Positions 1 through 9,102 of a stretch of 64,000 nt of DNA are shown one piece after another. Made by a program: the position numbers and the translations under genes. Below the pieces are notes generated by a model, which ran no database searches, had not been told where the DNA came from, and saw only the letters and a program-made list of their open reading frames with translations. The DNA comes from Pseudomonas sp. B21-028. GTDB taxonomy: Bacteria; Pseudomonadota; Gammaproteobacteria; Pseudomonadales; Pseudomonadaceae. The stretch spans positions 1,240,001-1,304,000 of the forward strand of contig NZ_CP087184.1 of assembly GCF_024749045.1 (NCBI RefSeq), in the 5' to 3' direction. Each line of letters starts with the position of its first letter. Position 1 is the first letter of the stretch.

Positions 1-383
1 TTGTGGCCGACCTGGTGGACGTAGTGCGTGCCATGACGTCCGATCCGGAAAACCGTGTGCCGCACCTGGCGTTCCAGCCGGACTCTCTGTCGGCTCATCC
101 GATTCTTCCGATCGAAGCGTGCGAAAGTGCCTACTACTTGCGTATACAGGCCAAGGACCATCCGGGTGTACTGGCCCAGGTGGCGAGCATCCTGTCGGAG
201 CGCGGCATCAACATCGAGTCGATCATGCAGAAGGAAGTCGAGGAGCATGACGGCCTCGTGCCGATGATCCTGCTGACCCACCGTGTGGTCGAGCAGCGTA
301 TCAACGACGCGATTGCAGCGCTGGAAGCGCTCCAGGACGTGGTAGGCCCTGTGGTCCGTATCCGCGTAGAACATCTGAATTAA
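1..383 (+). CDS. hom: Homoserine dehydrogenase, C-terminal part (cut by window edge)
   Basis: Only the last 126 or so residues are present; the reading frame is open through the left edge. The visible part ends in an ACT domain (about 40 to 120 of the visible residues, with the Y-Y-L-R-I-Q-A-K-D-H-P-G-V-L-A start typical of homoserine dehydrogenase), which binds amino acids and mediates feedback control by threonine in this family. The enzyme reduces aspartate semialdehyde to homoserine. It lies about 100 bases upstream of thrC in the same direction, the usual hom-thrC arrangement of Pseudomonas, so the pair should serve threonine synthesis together. The identification rests on the ACT domain plus this neighbourhood, because the catalytic domain is outside the window. 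Confidence 0.9.
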   Translation, partial: VADLVDVVRAMTSDPENRVPHLAFQPDSLSAHPILPIEACESAYYLRIQAKDHPGVLAQVASILSERGINIESIMQKEVEEHDGLVPMILLTHRVVEQRINDAIAALEALQDVVGPVVRIRVEHLN

Positions 384-386
384 TTC

Positions 387-466
387 AGCTGCAAGCGGCA
401 AGCCACAAGCTACAAGTTGAAAGCGGATCGGCTTCTACTTGTAGCTTGCAGCTTGCAGCTTGAAGC
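387..466. repeat. Imperfect palindrome between hom and thrC
   Basis: About 80 bases in which the left arm (GCAAGCCACAAGCTACAAGT and upstream) pairs with the right arm (ACTTGTAGCTTGCAGCTTGC). It does not resemble the two palindrome families A and B found elsewhere in the window. It lies inside a probable operon, where it would fold as a hairpin in the transcript; the role is unknown. Confidence 0.7.
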
Positions 467-487
467 TCAAACCAAAGGTTTGCCCCC

Positions 488-1897
488 ATGCGCTATATCA
501 GCACCCGCGGCCAGGCACCGGCCCTGAATTTCGAAGATGTCCTGCTGGCCGGCCTGGCCACGGACGGCGGCCTCTACGTGCCGGAAAACCTGCCGCGTTT
601 CACCCAGGAAGAAATTGCCTCCTGGGCCGGCCTGCCGTATCACGAGCTGGCCTTCCGGGTCATGCGTCCGTTCGTCACCGGCAGCATCCCGGACGCCGAC
701 TTCAAGAAGATCCTGGAAGAGACCTATAGCGTCTTTTCCCACAACGCCATTGCCCCACTGCGTCAGCTCAACGGCAATGAATGGGTGATGGAGCTGTTCC
801 ACGGCCCGACCCTGGCATTCAAGGACTTCGCCCTGCAATTGCTCGGTCGTCTGCTGGACTACGTACTGCACAAGCGTGGCGAGCGCGTGGTCATTGTCGG
901 CGCTACCTCCGGCGACACTGGTTCGGCCGCCATCGAAGGTTGCAAGCACTGCGAGAACGTCGACATCTTCATCCTGCATCCGCACAACCGTGTCTCGGAA
1001 GTGCAACGTCGCCAGATGACAACGATCTTCGGCGATAACATCCACAACATCGCCATCGAAGGCAACTTCGATGACTGCCAGGAAATGGTCAAGGCCAGTT
1101 TCGCCGACCAGGGCTTCCTCAAGGGCACGCGGCTGGTGGCAGTGAACTCGATCAACTGGGCGCGGATCATGGCCCAGATCGTCTATTACTTCCACGCGGC
1201 CCTGCAGTTGGGCGGTCCGGCCCGTTCGGTGTCGTTCTCGGTACCCACCGGCAACTTCGGTGACATCTTCGCCGGCTATCTGGCGCGCAACATGGGCCTG
1301 CCGATCAATCAACTGATCGTCGCCACCAACCGCAACGACATCCTGCACCGCTTCATGAGCGGCAACCAGTACGTCAAGGAAACCCTGCACGCCACGCTGT
1401 CGCCTTCCATGGACATCATGGTGTCGTCGAACTTTGAGCGCCTGTTGTTCGACCTGCACGGTCGCAACGGCGCGGCGATTGCCGGCCTGATGGACAGTTT
1501 CCGCCAGGGTGGCGGTTTCAGCGTCGAGGCCGAGCGCTGGACCGAAGCCCGCAAGCTGTTCGACTCCCTGGCGGTGGACGACGCACAGACCTGCGAAACC
1601 ATTGCCGAGGTGTTCGGGCAGAGCGGCGAGTTGCTGGATCCGCACACGGCCATCGGCGTGCGTGCGGCCCGTGAGTGCCGCCGCAGCCTGGATATCCCGA
1701 TGGTGATCCTGGGAACCGCTCACCCGGTCAAGTTCCCGGAAGCGGTAGAGAAAGCCGGTGTAGGAAAAGCGCTTGAACTACCTGCACATCTTTCGGATTT
1801 GTTTGAGCGAGAAGAGCGCTGCACAGTGCTGCCGAATGACTTGAAAGCCGTACAGGCCTTTGTCAGTCAGCATGGCAACCGTGGCAAGCCTCTCTGA
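488..1897 (+). CDS. thrC: Threonine synthase
   Basis: A 469-residue PLP enzyme converting O-phosphohomoserine to threonine, the last step of the pathway. The N-terminal threonine synthase segment (M-R-Y-I-S-T-R-G, L-A-T-D-G-G-L-Y) is followed by the PLP lysine in H-G-P-T-L-A-F-K-D-F near residue 112. The glycine-rich phosphate-binding stretches G-A-T-S-G-D-T-G-S and P-T-G-N-F-G-D come next. The length fits the long (E. coli/Pseudomonas) type. It follows hom in the same direction and is followed by a clear intrinsic terminator, so it ends the hom-thrC unit. Confidence 0.97.
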   Translation: MRYISTRGQAPALNFEDVLLAGLATDGGLYVPENLPRFTQEEIASWAGLPYHELAFRVMRPFVTGSIPDADFKKILEETYSVFSHNAIAPLRQLNGNEWVMELFHGPTLAFKDFALQLLGRLLDYVLHKRGERVVIVGATSGDTGSAAIEGCKHCENVDIFILHPHNRVSEVQRRQMTTIFGDNIHNIAIEGNFDDCQEMVKASFADQGFLKGTRLVAVNSINWARIMAQIVYYFHAALQLGGPARSVSFSVPTGNFGDIFAGYLARNMGLPINQLIVATNRNDILHRFMSGNQYVKETLHATLSPSMDIMVSSNFERLLFDLHGRNGAAIAGLMDSFRQGGGFSVEAERWTEARKLFDSLAVDDAQTCETIAEVFGQSGELLDPHTAIGVRAARECRRSLDIPMVILGTAHPVKFPEAVEKAGVGKALELPAHLSDLFEREERCTVLPNDLKAVQAFVSQHGNRGKPL

Positions 1898-1920
1898 TCG
1901 CTGAAACCTGTCACATTTTG

Positions 1921-1950
1921 AAGCCCGTCTCCTGACGGGCTTTCTTGTTT
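1921..1950 (+). terminator. Intrinsic terminator after thrC
   Basis: The stem AAGCCCGTC / GACGGGCTT with a 4-base loop is followed by a T-rich run (TCTTGTTT). It lies 23 bases after the thrC stop. Confidence 0.85.
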
Positions 1951-2018
1951 CTGCATGCCAAACTGATCGGGTTTTCGCCCATGGGAGGGACGGGCGAGTC
2001 ATCTCGAAGGAAGTGCAG

Positions 2019-3389
2019 ATGTTGTTTTTTATCAAATGCAAACCAGCGTTGGGCTGGATGACAGGGCTGGTCCTGATGTGCTGGATGCAGTGGGGCGGCG
2101 CGGCGCAGTTGGCAGCCTTTGAGGCGCCGCCGTTCCAGTCCGGCGAGCGGCTGGTGCTGGACGCGCGGGAATTGCAGTGGATCGAGGAGCACCCCAGGGT
2201 CGTCGTGGCGTCGATGCAGTTTCCGTTGTACCTGTTCAAGAATGAGCGTGGCCAGTGGAACGGGTTGAACAACGACATTCTCCTGCGTATTGCACGCATG
2301 ACGGGCCTCGAGTTCGTGCACCGCGAGTCATTCTCCCCCGGCCAGTTGCTGGCGATGCTGGAGCGGGGCGAGGCCGACATGACGACCACCATGGCGATGA
2401 ACGATGAACGCCGGGACTTCCTCAACTTCAGCCACGCATTTGGTGGTTCCGGCTGGGTATTCGTCGGTCGCGCCGGAGAGCCGGCGCTCCGTTCGCTGGA
2501 ACAGCTGGAGGGGAAGGTCCTGGCGCTGCCGGCACGGCATGCCTTGGAGACGGAGATCCGCCGTGATCACCCCGCCGTCGAATTGCGCACGGTCAAGACC
2601 TATGCAGAGGCGAGGGCGCTGGTGGAGAGTGGGGAAGCCTATGCCACCATCGAAAACGAAACCGGGGTGCATCTCTATCCGGCGGGACAGTTGAAAGTAG
2701 GAAAAAACCTCGATGGCAAGTGGGAGCCGGACTATCTGGCTGTACGTCAGGATCTACTGCCACTGCTGAGTATCCTGAATAAGGCACTGGAAGCGTTTCC
2801 AGCCGAGGAAATGCGTGCCCTGCGTTCCAAGTGGATGGCGGGTGTCGTCCCCGGCAAGGCGCCCTCGCTTTGGCTGCGCGTGTCCCAATGGGGCTACTGG
2901 TGTGTCGTCGTGCTCGGGGTGTCCGGCCTTCTGTCGCTGCTGTGGAATCGCCGCCTGCAGATACAGATCGATCAGCGCCACAAGGCCGAAGCGGTCCTCA
3001 ACGACCAGGTGATGCTCCAGAGGGCCTTGATGGATGCGATCCCCGATCCGATTTTCATCCGTGATCTCGAAGGGCGCCTGCTCATGTGCAACAAGAGCTA
3101 CGAAGAACAGTTCGCGACCCGCTTCGAAAAGCTGCGAGGAACACGCCTGACCGACTGCCCTGCGTTTCCGGTGGCCACGGCCGAGTTGCTGCATGGGGAG
3201 ATGATGGAGCAGTTGCGAACCGGACAGTCCCGCTTCAGCGACCGCCAGGTGCTGTTCAGCAGTGGATTACGGGATATCCACCATTGGTCGGTGCCGTTCT
3301 ACGGCGCCGATGGACAGCTGCGTGGTCTCCTGGGGGGCTGGAGCGATGTCGGGCGGAGATGGCGGCGTTCTGAACGGATCCTGGCCTGA
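2019..3389 (+). CDS. Periplasmic SBP_bac_3 sensor with PAS domain, no output domain
   Basis: The protein has 456 residues: an N-terminal membrane segment, a solute-binding domain of the SBP_bac_3 type (about 45 to 270, with Y-L-F-K-N and D-M-T-T-T-M-A-M-N), a second membrane segment (W-G-Y-W-C-V-V-V-L-G-V, about 290 to 310) and a PAS domain (about 335 to 440, with I-P-D-P-I-F-I-R-D). This is the front half of an EvgS/BvgS-like sensor kinase. The reading frame stops just after the PAS core and no histidine kinase or receiver follows in any frame, so it is either a truncated kinase or a sensor without an output. The ATG at 2019 was chosen over the GTG at 2013 because GAAGG at 2006-2010 is properly spaced only from the ATG. 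Confidence 0.75.
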   Translation: MLFFIKCKPALGWMTGLVLMCWMQWGGAAQLAAFEAPPFQSGERLVLDARELQWIEEHPRVVVASMQFPLYLFKNERGQWNGLNNDILLRIARMTGLEFVHRESFSPGQLLAMLERGEADMTTTMAMNDERRDFLNFSHAFGGSGWVFVGRAGEPALRSLEQLEGKVLALPARHALETEIRRDHPAVELRTVKTYAEARALVESGEAYATIENETGVHLYPAGQLKVGKNLDGKWEPDYLAVRQDLLPLLSILNKALEAFPAEEMRALRSKWMAGVVPGKAPSLWLRVSQWGYWCVVVLGVSGLLSLLWNRRLQIQIDQRHKAEAVLNDQVMLQRALMDAIPDPIFIRDLEGRLLMCNKSYEEQFATRFEKLRGTRLTDCPAFPVATAELLHGEMMEQLRTGQSRFSDRQVLFSSGLRDIHHWSVPFYGADGQLRGLLGGWSDVGRRWRRSERILA

Positions 3390-3564
3390 TGCGACATACA
3401 ATGGCTCCCGCGACGGCTGTTGTTTCTCTGTCATATTGAACGCGCATGCTCGGTTCAACGGATTCCAGGTGTGCCGGTTCGGTGCGCTGACGAACTTTCT
3501 GCTGCGGCCCACGGTCACTTACTGTGCACATGCAGTTGTTTTCGGACTATTGAAGGGTGATCGA

Positions 3565-3852
3565 ATGGAAAGTATCAGCCTATTGCTGGGTGAGGCTTTG
3601 AGCCCGTATCAGGTCACGCTGACCCCCTCCGGCGCCGCTGGCGAATGCCTGGTGACGCTGAAGAATGCTTCTGGAGCCATCATGGTTGAGCGGCTGTTCA
3701 ATCAGGCGCAGTTGACCGACAAGCGTCAACTGACGGACGTGGTCGATGGTCTGCATCGGGATGTGCTGATCGCCGAGGGACGCCTGGAGCCCTGTGTGAT
3801 CGCGGCACTGCGTAATTTGGCTCGCGACAAGGTCATGACCGCAGCGAATTGA
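3565..3852 (+). CDS. DUF3509-family protein
   Basis: A 95-residue cytoplasmic protein, M-E-S-I-S-L-L-L-G-E-A-L-S-P-Y at the start and a conserved R-L-E-P-C-V-I-A-A-L-R-N near the end. I recognise the pattern of the small DUF3509 family found in Pseudomonas; no function is established. The start at 3565 follows GAAGGG at 3552-3557. The frame is open further upstream to 3262, but that extension is low-complexity and overlaps the preceding gene, so it was rejected. No transmembrane segment or known catalytic motif is visible. Confidence 0.8.
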   Translation: MESISLLLGEALSPYQVTLTPSGAAGECLVTLKNASGAIMVERLFNQAQLTDKRQLTDVVDGLHRDVLIAEGRLEPCVIAALRNLARDKVMTAAN

Positions 3853-4010
3853 AAGGCAGGTTGTGGGAACCTTCCTACCACCTGGGGAGTCAGACCTTTT
3901 ACCAACAAGATCGAGCATTGTGCTCCGGTGCTTGTCGCTTGTTGTACGGACCTCGAATGGTCACGTTTAACCCCGAGTCGTCTCCCCACTTCTCGGGTTT
4001 CTTTTTGCCT
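3853..4010 (+). other. Structured intergenic tail ending in a terminator-like hairpin
   Basis: After the DUF3509 stop there are nested inverted repeats: AACAAG about 3904-3909 pairs with CTTGTT about 3937-3942, enclosing the small hairpin GAGC-attgt-GCTC. A final hairpin (CCCGAG ... CTCGGG with TTTCTTTTTG behind it, about 3970-4007) looks like an intrinsic terminator. This may be only the 3' UTR of the DUF3509 gene or a small RNA; nothing in the sequence decides. It also separates the gene from the convergent CoA transferase. Confidence 0.4.
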
Positions 4011-4067
4011 GTCGTTTTCCTTCCCGACGTGGAAACGCCTCAACGGACGGTTCCACGTTCGACACTT

Positions 4068-5267
4068 TCAGATCGCCCCCTCCGTGCGCAAGCGAGCGAT
4101 TTGCTGCGCGTCGTAGCCAAGCTCGCCGAGCACCTGGGCATTGTGCTCCCCGAGCGTTGGCCCGACCCATTCGGCGCTGCCCGGCGTGTCGGACAGTTTA
4201 GGAACGATGCCCGGCATTTTGAACGCCTTGCCATCTGGCAGTTTGGCTTGCAGGAACATTTCACGGGCCAGGAATTGTGGGTCGCTGAACATGTCTTCGG
4301 CGCTGAAGATCCGGCTGGCTGGCACTTCGGCACGGTTCAACTGTTCGATGACGGTATCGAGCGGCAGTGAATTGACCCAGCGATCGATGACGCCGTACAA
4401 CTCGTCGCGGCGATTGTCACGGCCGTCATTGCTGGCCAATTGCGGGTCATTGGCCAGGTCGTCACGACCGATGAGCTGCATGAACCGTTTGAAGATCGCG
4501 TCGCCATTGGCGCCGATCTGCACATGCTTGCCATCGGCGCTGGTGTGAATCGATGACGGGGTGATGCCGGGCATGATATTGCCGGTGCGCTCGCGGATGA
4601 AACCGAATACGTCGAACTCCGGCACCATGCTCTCCATCATGGCGAATATCGCCTCGTACAACGCCACGTCCACCACTTGCCCGCTGCCGCCATTGACTTC
4701 GCGGTGACGCAGGGCCATCAGCGCGCCGATCACGCCCCACAGCGCGGCGATGGAGTCACCGATGGAAATTCCGGTGCGCACCGGCGGCCGGTCTTCGAAC
4801 CCGGTGATGTAGCGCAGGCCGCCCATGGATTCGCCCACTGCGCCAAACCCTGGCTGATCCTTCATCGGCCCGGTCTGGCCGAAACCGGAGAGACGCACCA
4901 TCACCAGTTTCGGGTTCAATGCGTGCAGCACTTCCCAACCCAGGCCGAGTTTTTCCAGTACGCCGGGACGAAAGTTCTCGATCAGGATGTCGGCTTCGCC
5001 AATCAACTGTTTCAAAATCGCCAGACCGTCGGGGTGCTTCAGGTTCAGGGTCAGGGATTTCTTGTTGCGCGCCTGGACGAACCACCACAGGGAGGTGCCT
5101 TCATACAACTTGCGCCACTTGCGCAGCGGATCTCCGCCGTCGGGCGATTCGACCTTGACCACTTCGGCACCGAATTCTGCACAGATCCGCGAGGCGAAAG
5201 GCCCGGCGATCAGGGTGCCGAGTTCGATGACTTTGACCCCGGCGAGGGGTTTGGCTGTGAGCGACAT
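4068..5267 (-). CDS. CaiB/BaiF-type (family III) CoA transferase
   Basis: A 399-residue protein moving CoA between carboxylic acids; the substrates cannot be read from sequence. It has the class III hallmarks: the N-terminal V-I-E-L-G-T-L-I-A-G-P with G-A-E-V-V-K-V-E, then S-L-T-L-N-L-K and I-E-N-F-R-P-G. The catalytic aspartate is in I-S-I-G-D-S (residue 171), at the place of Asp169 of formyl-CoA transferase. It stands alone, convergent with the DUF3509 gene and divergent from yaeQ. The ATG at 5267 is preceded by AGGATCTTTC (AGGA core). A glutarate, oxalate or succinate role would be guesswork. Confidence 0.88.
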   Translation of the reverse strand: MSLTAKPLAGVKVIELGTLIAGPFASRICAEFGAEVVKVESPDGGDPLRKWRKLYEGTSLWWFVQARNKKSLTLNLKHPDGLAILKQLIGEADILIENFRPGVLEKLGLGWEVLHALNPKLVMVRLSGFGQTGPMKDQPGFGAVGESMGGLRYITGFEDRPPVRTGISIGDSIAALWGVIGALMALRHREVNGGSGQVVDVALYEAIFAMMESMVPEFDVFGFIRERTGNIMPGITPSSIHTSADGKHVQIGANGDAIFKRFMQLIGRDDLANDPQLASNDGRDNRRDELYGVIDRWVNSLPLDTVIEQLNRAEVPASRIFSAEDMFSDPQFLAREMFLQAKLPDGKAFKMPGIVPKLSDTPGSAEWVGPTLGEHNAQVLGELGYDAQQIARLRTEGAI

Positions 5268-5413
5268 GAAAGATCCTGTAGGACAAAACGGAACGAATAG
5301 AGCGTTTTATCATAGGCCAGCGTCAGTCGCCGCAGGTTGATGGTCGGCAATTCGTGGATTTGCCGTTTCATCGGTTAGACTTGCCGCCTTTCCACGTATC
5401 AAGAAGCCCGTTC

Positions 5414-5956
5414 ATGGCCCAGCCGTCCACGACCTACAAGTTTGAACTGAACCTCACCGACCTCGACCGCAATGTCTACGAGAATGTGAAGCAGACCATC
5501 GCCCGCCATCCTTCGGAAACCGAGGAGCGCATGACCGTGCGGTTGCTGGCCTACGCGCTCTGGTACAACGAGCTGCTGTCGTTTGGTCGCGGTCTGTCAG
5601 ATGTCGATGAACCAGCGCTGTGGGAAAAAAGCCTGGATGACCGCGTGCTGCACTGGATCGAAGTCGGTCAGCCCGACGTCGATCGCCTGACCTGGTGCTC
5701 GCGTCGTACCGAACGCACCAGCCTGCTGGCCTATGGCAGCCTGCGGGTCTGGGAAGGCAAGGTGATTCCGGCGGTAAAAGGCCTGAAGAACGTCAACATC
5801 GCCGCCGTGCCCCAAGACGTGCTGGAAACCCTGGCCCAGGACATGCCCCGCGTGATCAAGTGGGATGTCATGATCAGCGAAGGGACGATATTCGTGACCG
5901 ACGACCGCGGCCAGCATGAAGTCCAGTTGCAGTGGTTGCTGGGCGAGCGCGGTTGA
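5414..5956 (+). CDS. yaeQ: YaeQ family protein
   Basis: A 180-residue protein with the YaeQ signature: Y-K-F-E-L-N-L-T-D-L-D-R near the start, H-P-S-E-T-E-E-R-M-T-V-R-L-L-A-Y-A-L in the middle and W-D-V-M-I-S-E-G-T-I-F-V near the end. The fold resembles PD-(D/E)XK nucleases, but no activity is established. The ATG at 5414 begins the conserved region; the frame is open to 5354 but the extra residues are not YaeQ-like. It is divergent from the CoA transferase, with the promoter region between 5268 and 5413. Confidence 0.92.
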   Translation: MAQPSTTYKFELNLTDLDRNVYENVKQTIARHPSETEERMTVRLLAYALWYNELLSFGRGLSDVDEPALWEKSLDDRVLHWIEVGQPDVDRLTWCSRRTERTSLLAYGSLRVWEGKVIPAVKGLKNVNIAAVPQDVLETLAQDMPRVIKWDVMISEGTIFVTDDRGQHEVQLQWLLGERG

Positions 5957-5960
5957 TTCA

Positions 5961-5988
5961 TGTGGGAGCGAGCAGGCTCGCTCCCACA
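5961..5988. repeat. Family A palindrome, single short copy
   Basis: A perfect 12-bp stem (TGTGGGAGCGAG / CTCGCTCCCACA) around a 4-base CAGG loop. It is the core of the family A REP seen elsewhere, here alone between yaeQ and recJ. It could act as a transcript hairpin after yaeQ. Confidence 0.85.
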
Positions 5989-6042
5989 TGCAGCTCTTTT
6001 GCCGATAGTTTCAATGACCCATAGAAGAATGTCCGTCACCCC

Positions 6043-7752
6043 ATGCGCATAGAACCCCGCCAGCTCCCCGACACCCTGCCGTTCCTCGGTGACCTGCCGC
6101 CCCTGCTGACCCGCCTGTACGCGGCGCGTGGCGTGCAGTCCGAGGCCGAATTGGACAAGAGCCTGGCGCGCCTGATTCCCTACCAGCAGCTCAAAGGCAT
6201 CGATGCGGCGGTGGACCTGCTGGTGGTGGCCCTGGAACAGCGCCAGCGGATCCTGATCGTCGGCGACTTCGATGCCGACGGCGCGACGGCCAGTACCGTG
6301 GGCCTGTTGGGGCTGCGCCTGCTGGGGGCGGCCCATGTCGACTATCTGGTGCCCAATCGCTTCGAATACGGCTACGGGCTGACCCCGGAAATCGTCGAGG
6401 TCGCCCTGACCCGCGAGCCGCAACTGCTGATCACCGTGGACAACGGCATTTCCAGCGTGGAAGGCGTGGCGGCGGCGAAAGCGGCAGGCCTCAAGGTACT
6501 GGTAACCGACCACCACTTGCCGGGCACCGAGTTGCCGGCGGCCGATGCCATCGTCAATCCGAACCAGCCGGGGTGTGAATTCCCGAGCAAGGCGCTGGCG
6601 GGTGTCGGGGTGATTTTCTACGTGCTGATGGCCCTGCGTGCGCGGCTGCGCGGCTTGGGTTGGTACGCCAGCAAACCGCAGCCGAACATCGGTGAATTGC
6701 TGGACCTGGTGGCCCTGGGCAGCGTGGCCGACGTGGTGCCCCTGGACGCCAACAACCGGATCCTCGTGCATCAGGGCCTGGAGCGCATTCGCGCCGGGCG
6801 CGCGCGTCCTGGCATCAAAGCCATTCTGGAAGTGGCCAAGCGTGATCACTCGCGCATTACCTCCACCGATCTCGGCTTCATCCTGGGGCCGCGCCTGAAT
6901 GCGGCGGGGCGCCTGGACGATATGAGCCTGGGCATCGAATGCCTGCTCACCGACGACGAGGCGCTGGCCCGGGAAATGGCCGCGCAGCTGGATGGCATGA
7001 ACCAGGATCGCAAATCCATCGAGCAGGGCATGCAGCGCGAGGCGCTGGCCCAGCTCAAGGAACTGCCGGTGGAATCGATGCCGTTCGGTCTGTGCCTGTT
7101 CGATCCGCAGTGGCACCAGGGCGTCATCGGCATCCTGGCCTCCCGCATGAAAGAGCGTTACTTCCGACCGACCATTGCCTTTGCCGATGCTGGAGACGGC
7201 ATGCTCAAAGGCTCTGGCCGCTCGGTGCAGGGGTTTCATATTCGCGACGCCCTGAGCGTCGTGGCGGCGCAGCATCCGACCCTGATCACCAAGTACGGCG
7301 GTCATGCCATGGCGGCAGGGCTGTCATTGCCGGAGGCGAATTTTCCGTTGTTCGCCGAGGCGTTCGACGCGGAAGTGCGCAGGCAATTGCGTGAAGAAGA
7401 CCTGACCGGGCGCCTGTTGTCGGATGGCACCCTGGCGGTGGAAGAGTTCCACCTGGAACTGGCCCGGGCCCTGCGCCATGCCGGGCCCTGGGGCCAGCAT
7501 TTTCCAGAGCCGATGTTCCACGGCGTGTTCCAGCTGGTAGAACAGCGGGTGGTGGGTGAGCGGCACCTGAAGGTGGTCCTCAAGAGCGAGTGCGGTTCGG
7601 TGAAGCTCGATGGCATCGCCTTTGGCATCGACCGCGACATCTGGCCGAACCCGACCGTGCGCTGGGTCGAACTGGCCTACAAACTCGACCTCAACGAGTT
7701 TCGTGGCCAGGAAACGGTGCAGTTGATGATTGCCCATATCGAGCCGCGGTAG
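6043..7752 (+). CDS. recJ: Single-stranded-DNA exonuclease RecJ
   Basis: A 569-residue 5' to 3' single-strand exonuclease used in recombination and mismatch repair. DHH-family metal motifs are present in order: D-F-D-A-D-G (about 75 to 80), T-V-D-N-G (about 131 to 135) and T-D-H-H-L-P-G (about 155 to 161). Then come the D-L-V-A-L-G-S-V-A-D-V motif and the DHHA1 region G-S-G-R-S-V with G-G-H-A-M-A-A-G. The length is normal for the family. It follows yaeQ in the same direction. Confidence 0.97.
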   Translation: MRIEPRQLPDTLPFLGDLPPLLTRLYAARGVQSEAELDKSLARLIPYQQLKGIDAAVDLLVVALEQRQRILIVGDFDADGATASTVGLLGLRLLGAAHVDYLVPNRFEYGYGLTPEIVEVALTREPQLLITVDNGISSVEGVAAAKAAGLKVLVTDHHLPGTELPAADAIVNPNQPGCEFPSKALAGVGVIFYVLMALRARLRGLGWYASKPQPNIGELLDLVALGSVADVVPLDANNRILVHQGLERIRAGRARPGIKAILEVAKRDHSRITSTDLGFILGPRLNAAGRLDDMSLGIECLLTDDEALAREMAAQLDGMNQDRKSIEQGMQREALAQLKELPVESMPFGLCLFDPQWHQGVIGILASRMKERYFRPTIAFADAGDGMLKGSGRSVQGFHIRDALSVVAAQHPTLITKYGGHAMAAGLSLPEANFPLFAEAFDAEVRRQLREEDLTGRLLSDGTLAVEEFHLELARALRHAGPWGQHFPEPMFHGVFQLVEQRVVGERHLKVVLKSECGSVKLDGIAFGIDRDIWPNPTVRWVELAYKLDLNEFRGQETVQLMIAHIEPR

Positions 7753-7978
7753 GCCACAGATTCCCCAAGGCGATGATCCCCCTCGCCACAGGAGCTTGTT
7801 TTAAACGCGGAACCCTGCCTTATCCCCGGTTGTCGACTAGGCTCTAAACACTGGTTGATAGCCCTTGTGACGTCTTGTCCATTTTCTTTGCCCGCGGGGG
7901 CGGGTGCTGCACCTTTTGTCACTCGTCGACTTTTCAAACAGAACCTGGAGCCTGCCCACTGATTCGAAGAGGTGCCCC

Positions 7979-9085
7979 ATGAGTCTGCTGCTTGAACCCT
8001 ATACCGTACGCCAATTGACCCTGCCCAATCGCATCGCGGTATCACCGATGTGCCAGTATTCGAGCGTCGATGGCCTGGCCAACGACTGGCATCTGGTGCA
8101 CCTCGGTAGCCGTGCTGTGGGCGGTGCCGGCCTGGTATTCACCGAAGCCACCGCGGTCACTGCCGACGGTCGCATCACCGCCCAGGACCTGGGGCTGTGG
8201 AACGATGAACAGATCGAGCCGCTGCAACGCATCACCCGTTTCATCACCGCCCTGGGGGCCGTGCCGGGCATTCAACTGGCCCATGCCGGGCGCAAGGCCA
8301 GTACCTGGCGGCCCTGGTTGGGCAAGCATGGCAGCGTGAAACCCGCGGATGGCGGCTGGGTGCCAGTCGGTCCCTCGCCGATTGCCTTCGACCCGCAGCA
8401 CACGCAGCCGTCCCAACTGGACGAAGGACAGATCAACGCTGTCGTCCAGGCGTTCGTGGACGCGGCCAGACGCGCCTTGACGGCCGGGTTCAAGGTGGTC
8501 GAGGTCCACGCGGCCCATGGTTACCTGCTGCATCAGTTTCTGTCTCCGCTGAGCAATCAGCGGCGCGATCAATACGGTGGGTCGTTCGAAAACCGTATCC
8601 GGCTGGTGCTGCAGGTCACCGAAGCGGTCAGGGCTGTATGGCCCCAGGAGCTGCCAGTGTTCGTCCGTGTCTCGGCCACCGACTGGGTCGAGGACGGCTG
8701 GAACCCTGATGAGACCGTCGAGTTGGCGCGGCGATTCAGGGCGTTGGGGGTGGATCTGATCGATGTGTCATCGGGCGGTACCGCGGCGAATGCGGAGATC
8801 CCCACCGGTCCGGGTTACCAGACGCGTTTTGCTGAACGGGTACGCAAGGAGTCGGAAATCGCCACCGGCACCGTCGGCATGATCACCGAACCGGCCCAGG
8901 CCGAGCACATCCTGCGAACCTGTCAGGCCGACATCATTTTCCTGGCCCGCGAGTTGTTGCGCGATCCGTACTGGGCGCTGCATGCCGATGATGACCTGGG
9001 CGGGCGCAAGGCGGTATGGCCGGCGCAGTATCAGCGGGCGACCCATCGGGACCAGCCGATTCATGAGTCGGATCTGCGGGACTGA
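7979..9085 (+). CDS. xenA: NADH:flavin oxidoreductase of the XenA/YqjM type
   Basis: A 368-residue Old Yellow Enzyme TIM barrel that binds FMN and reduces activated alkenes and nitro compounds with NAD(P)H. The YqjM/XenA subgroup is marked by Cys25 in S-P-M-C-Q-Y-S-S, the substrate-binding pair in E-V-H-A-A-H-G-Y-L, and the F-L-S-P-L-S-N-Q-R-R-D-Y/Q-Y-G-G motif. The start at 7979 follows AAGAGG at 7967-7972; the frame is open upstream to 7904 without similarity. The gene stands alone between recJ and a clear terminator. The physiological substrate cannot be inferred; the symbol marks the closest named subgroup. Confidence 0.85.
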   Translation: MSLLLEPYTVRQLTLPNRIAVSPMCQYSSVDGLANDWHLVHLGSRAVGGAGLVFTEATAVTADGRITAQDLGLWNDEQIEPLQRITRFITALGAVPGIQLAHAGRKASTWRPWLGKHGSVKPADGGWVPVGPSPIAFDPQHTQPSQLDEGQINAVVQAFVDAARRALTAGFKVVEVHAAHGYLLHQFLSPLSNQRRDQYGGSFENRIRLVLQVTEAVRAVWPQELPVFVRVSATDWVEDGWNPDETVELARRFRALGVDLIDVSSGGTAANAEIPTGPGYQTRFAERVRKESEIATGTVGMITEPAQAEHILRTCQADIIFLARELLRDPYWALHADDDLGGRKAVWPAQYQRATHRDQPIHESDLRD

Positions 9086-9102
9086 CTGTTCCTGGTGAAA
9101 AC

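Noticed and set aside
467..1723. Open frame antisense to thrC
   Set aside because: Compositional shadow of thrC.
3262..3564. N-terminal extension of the DUF3509 protein
   Set aside because: It overlaps the previous gene, has no ribosome site, and the conserved protein begins at 3565.
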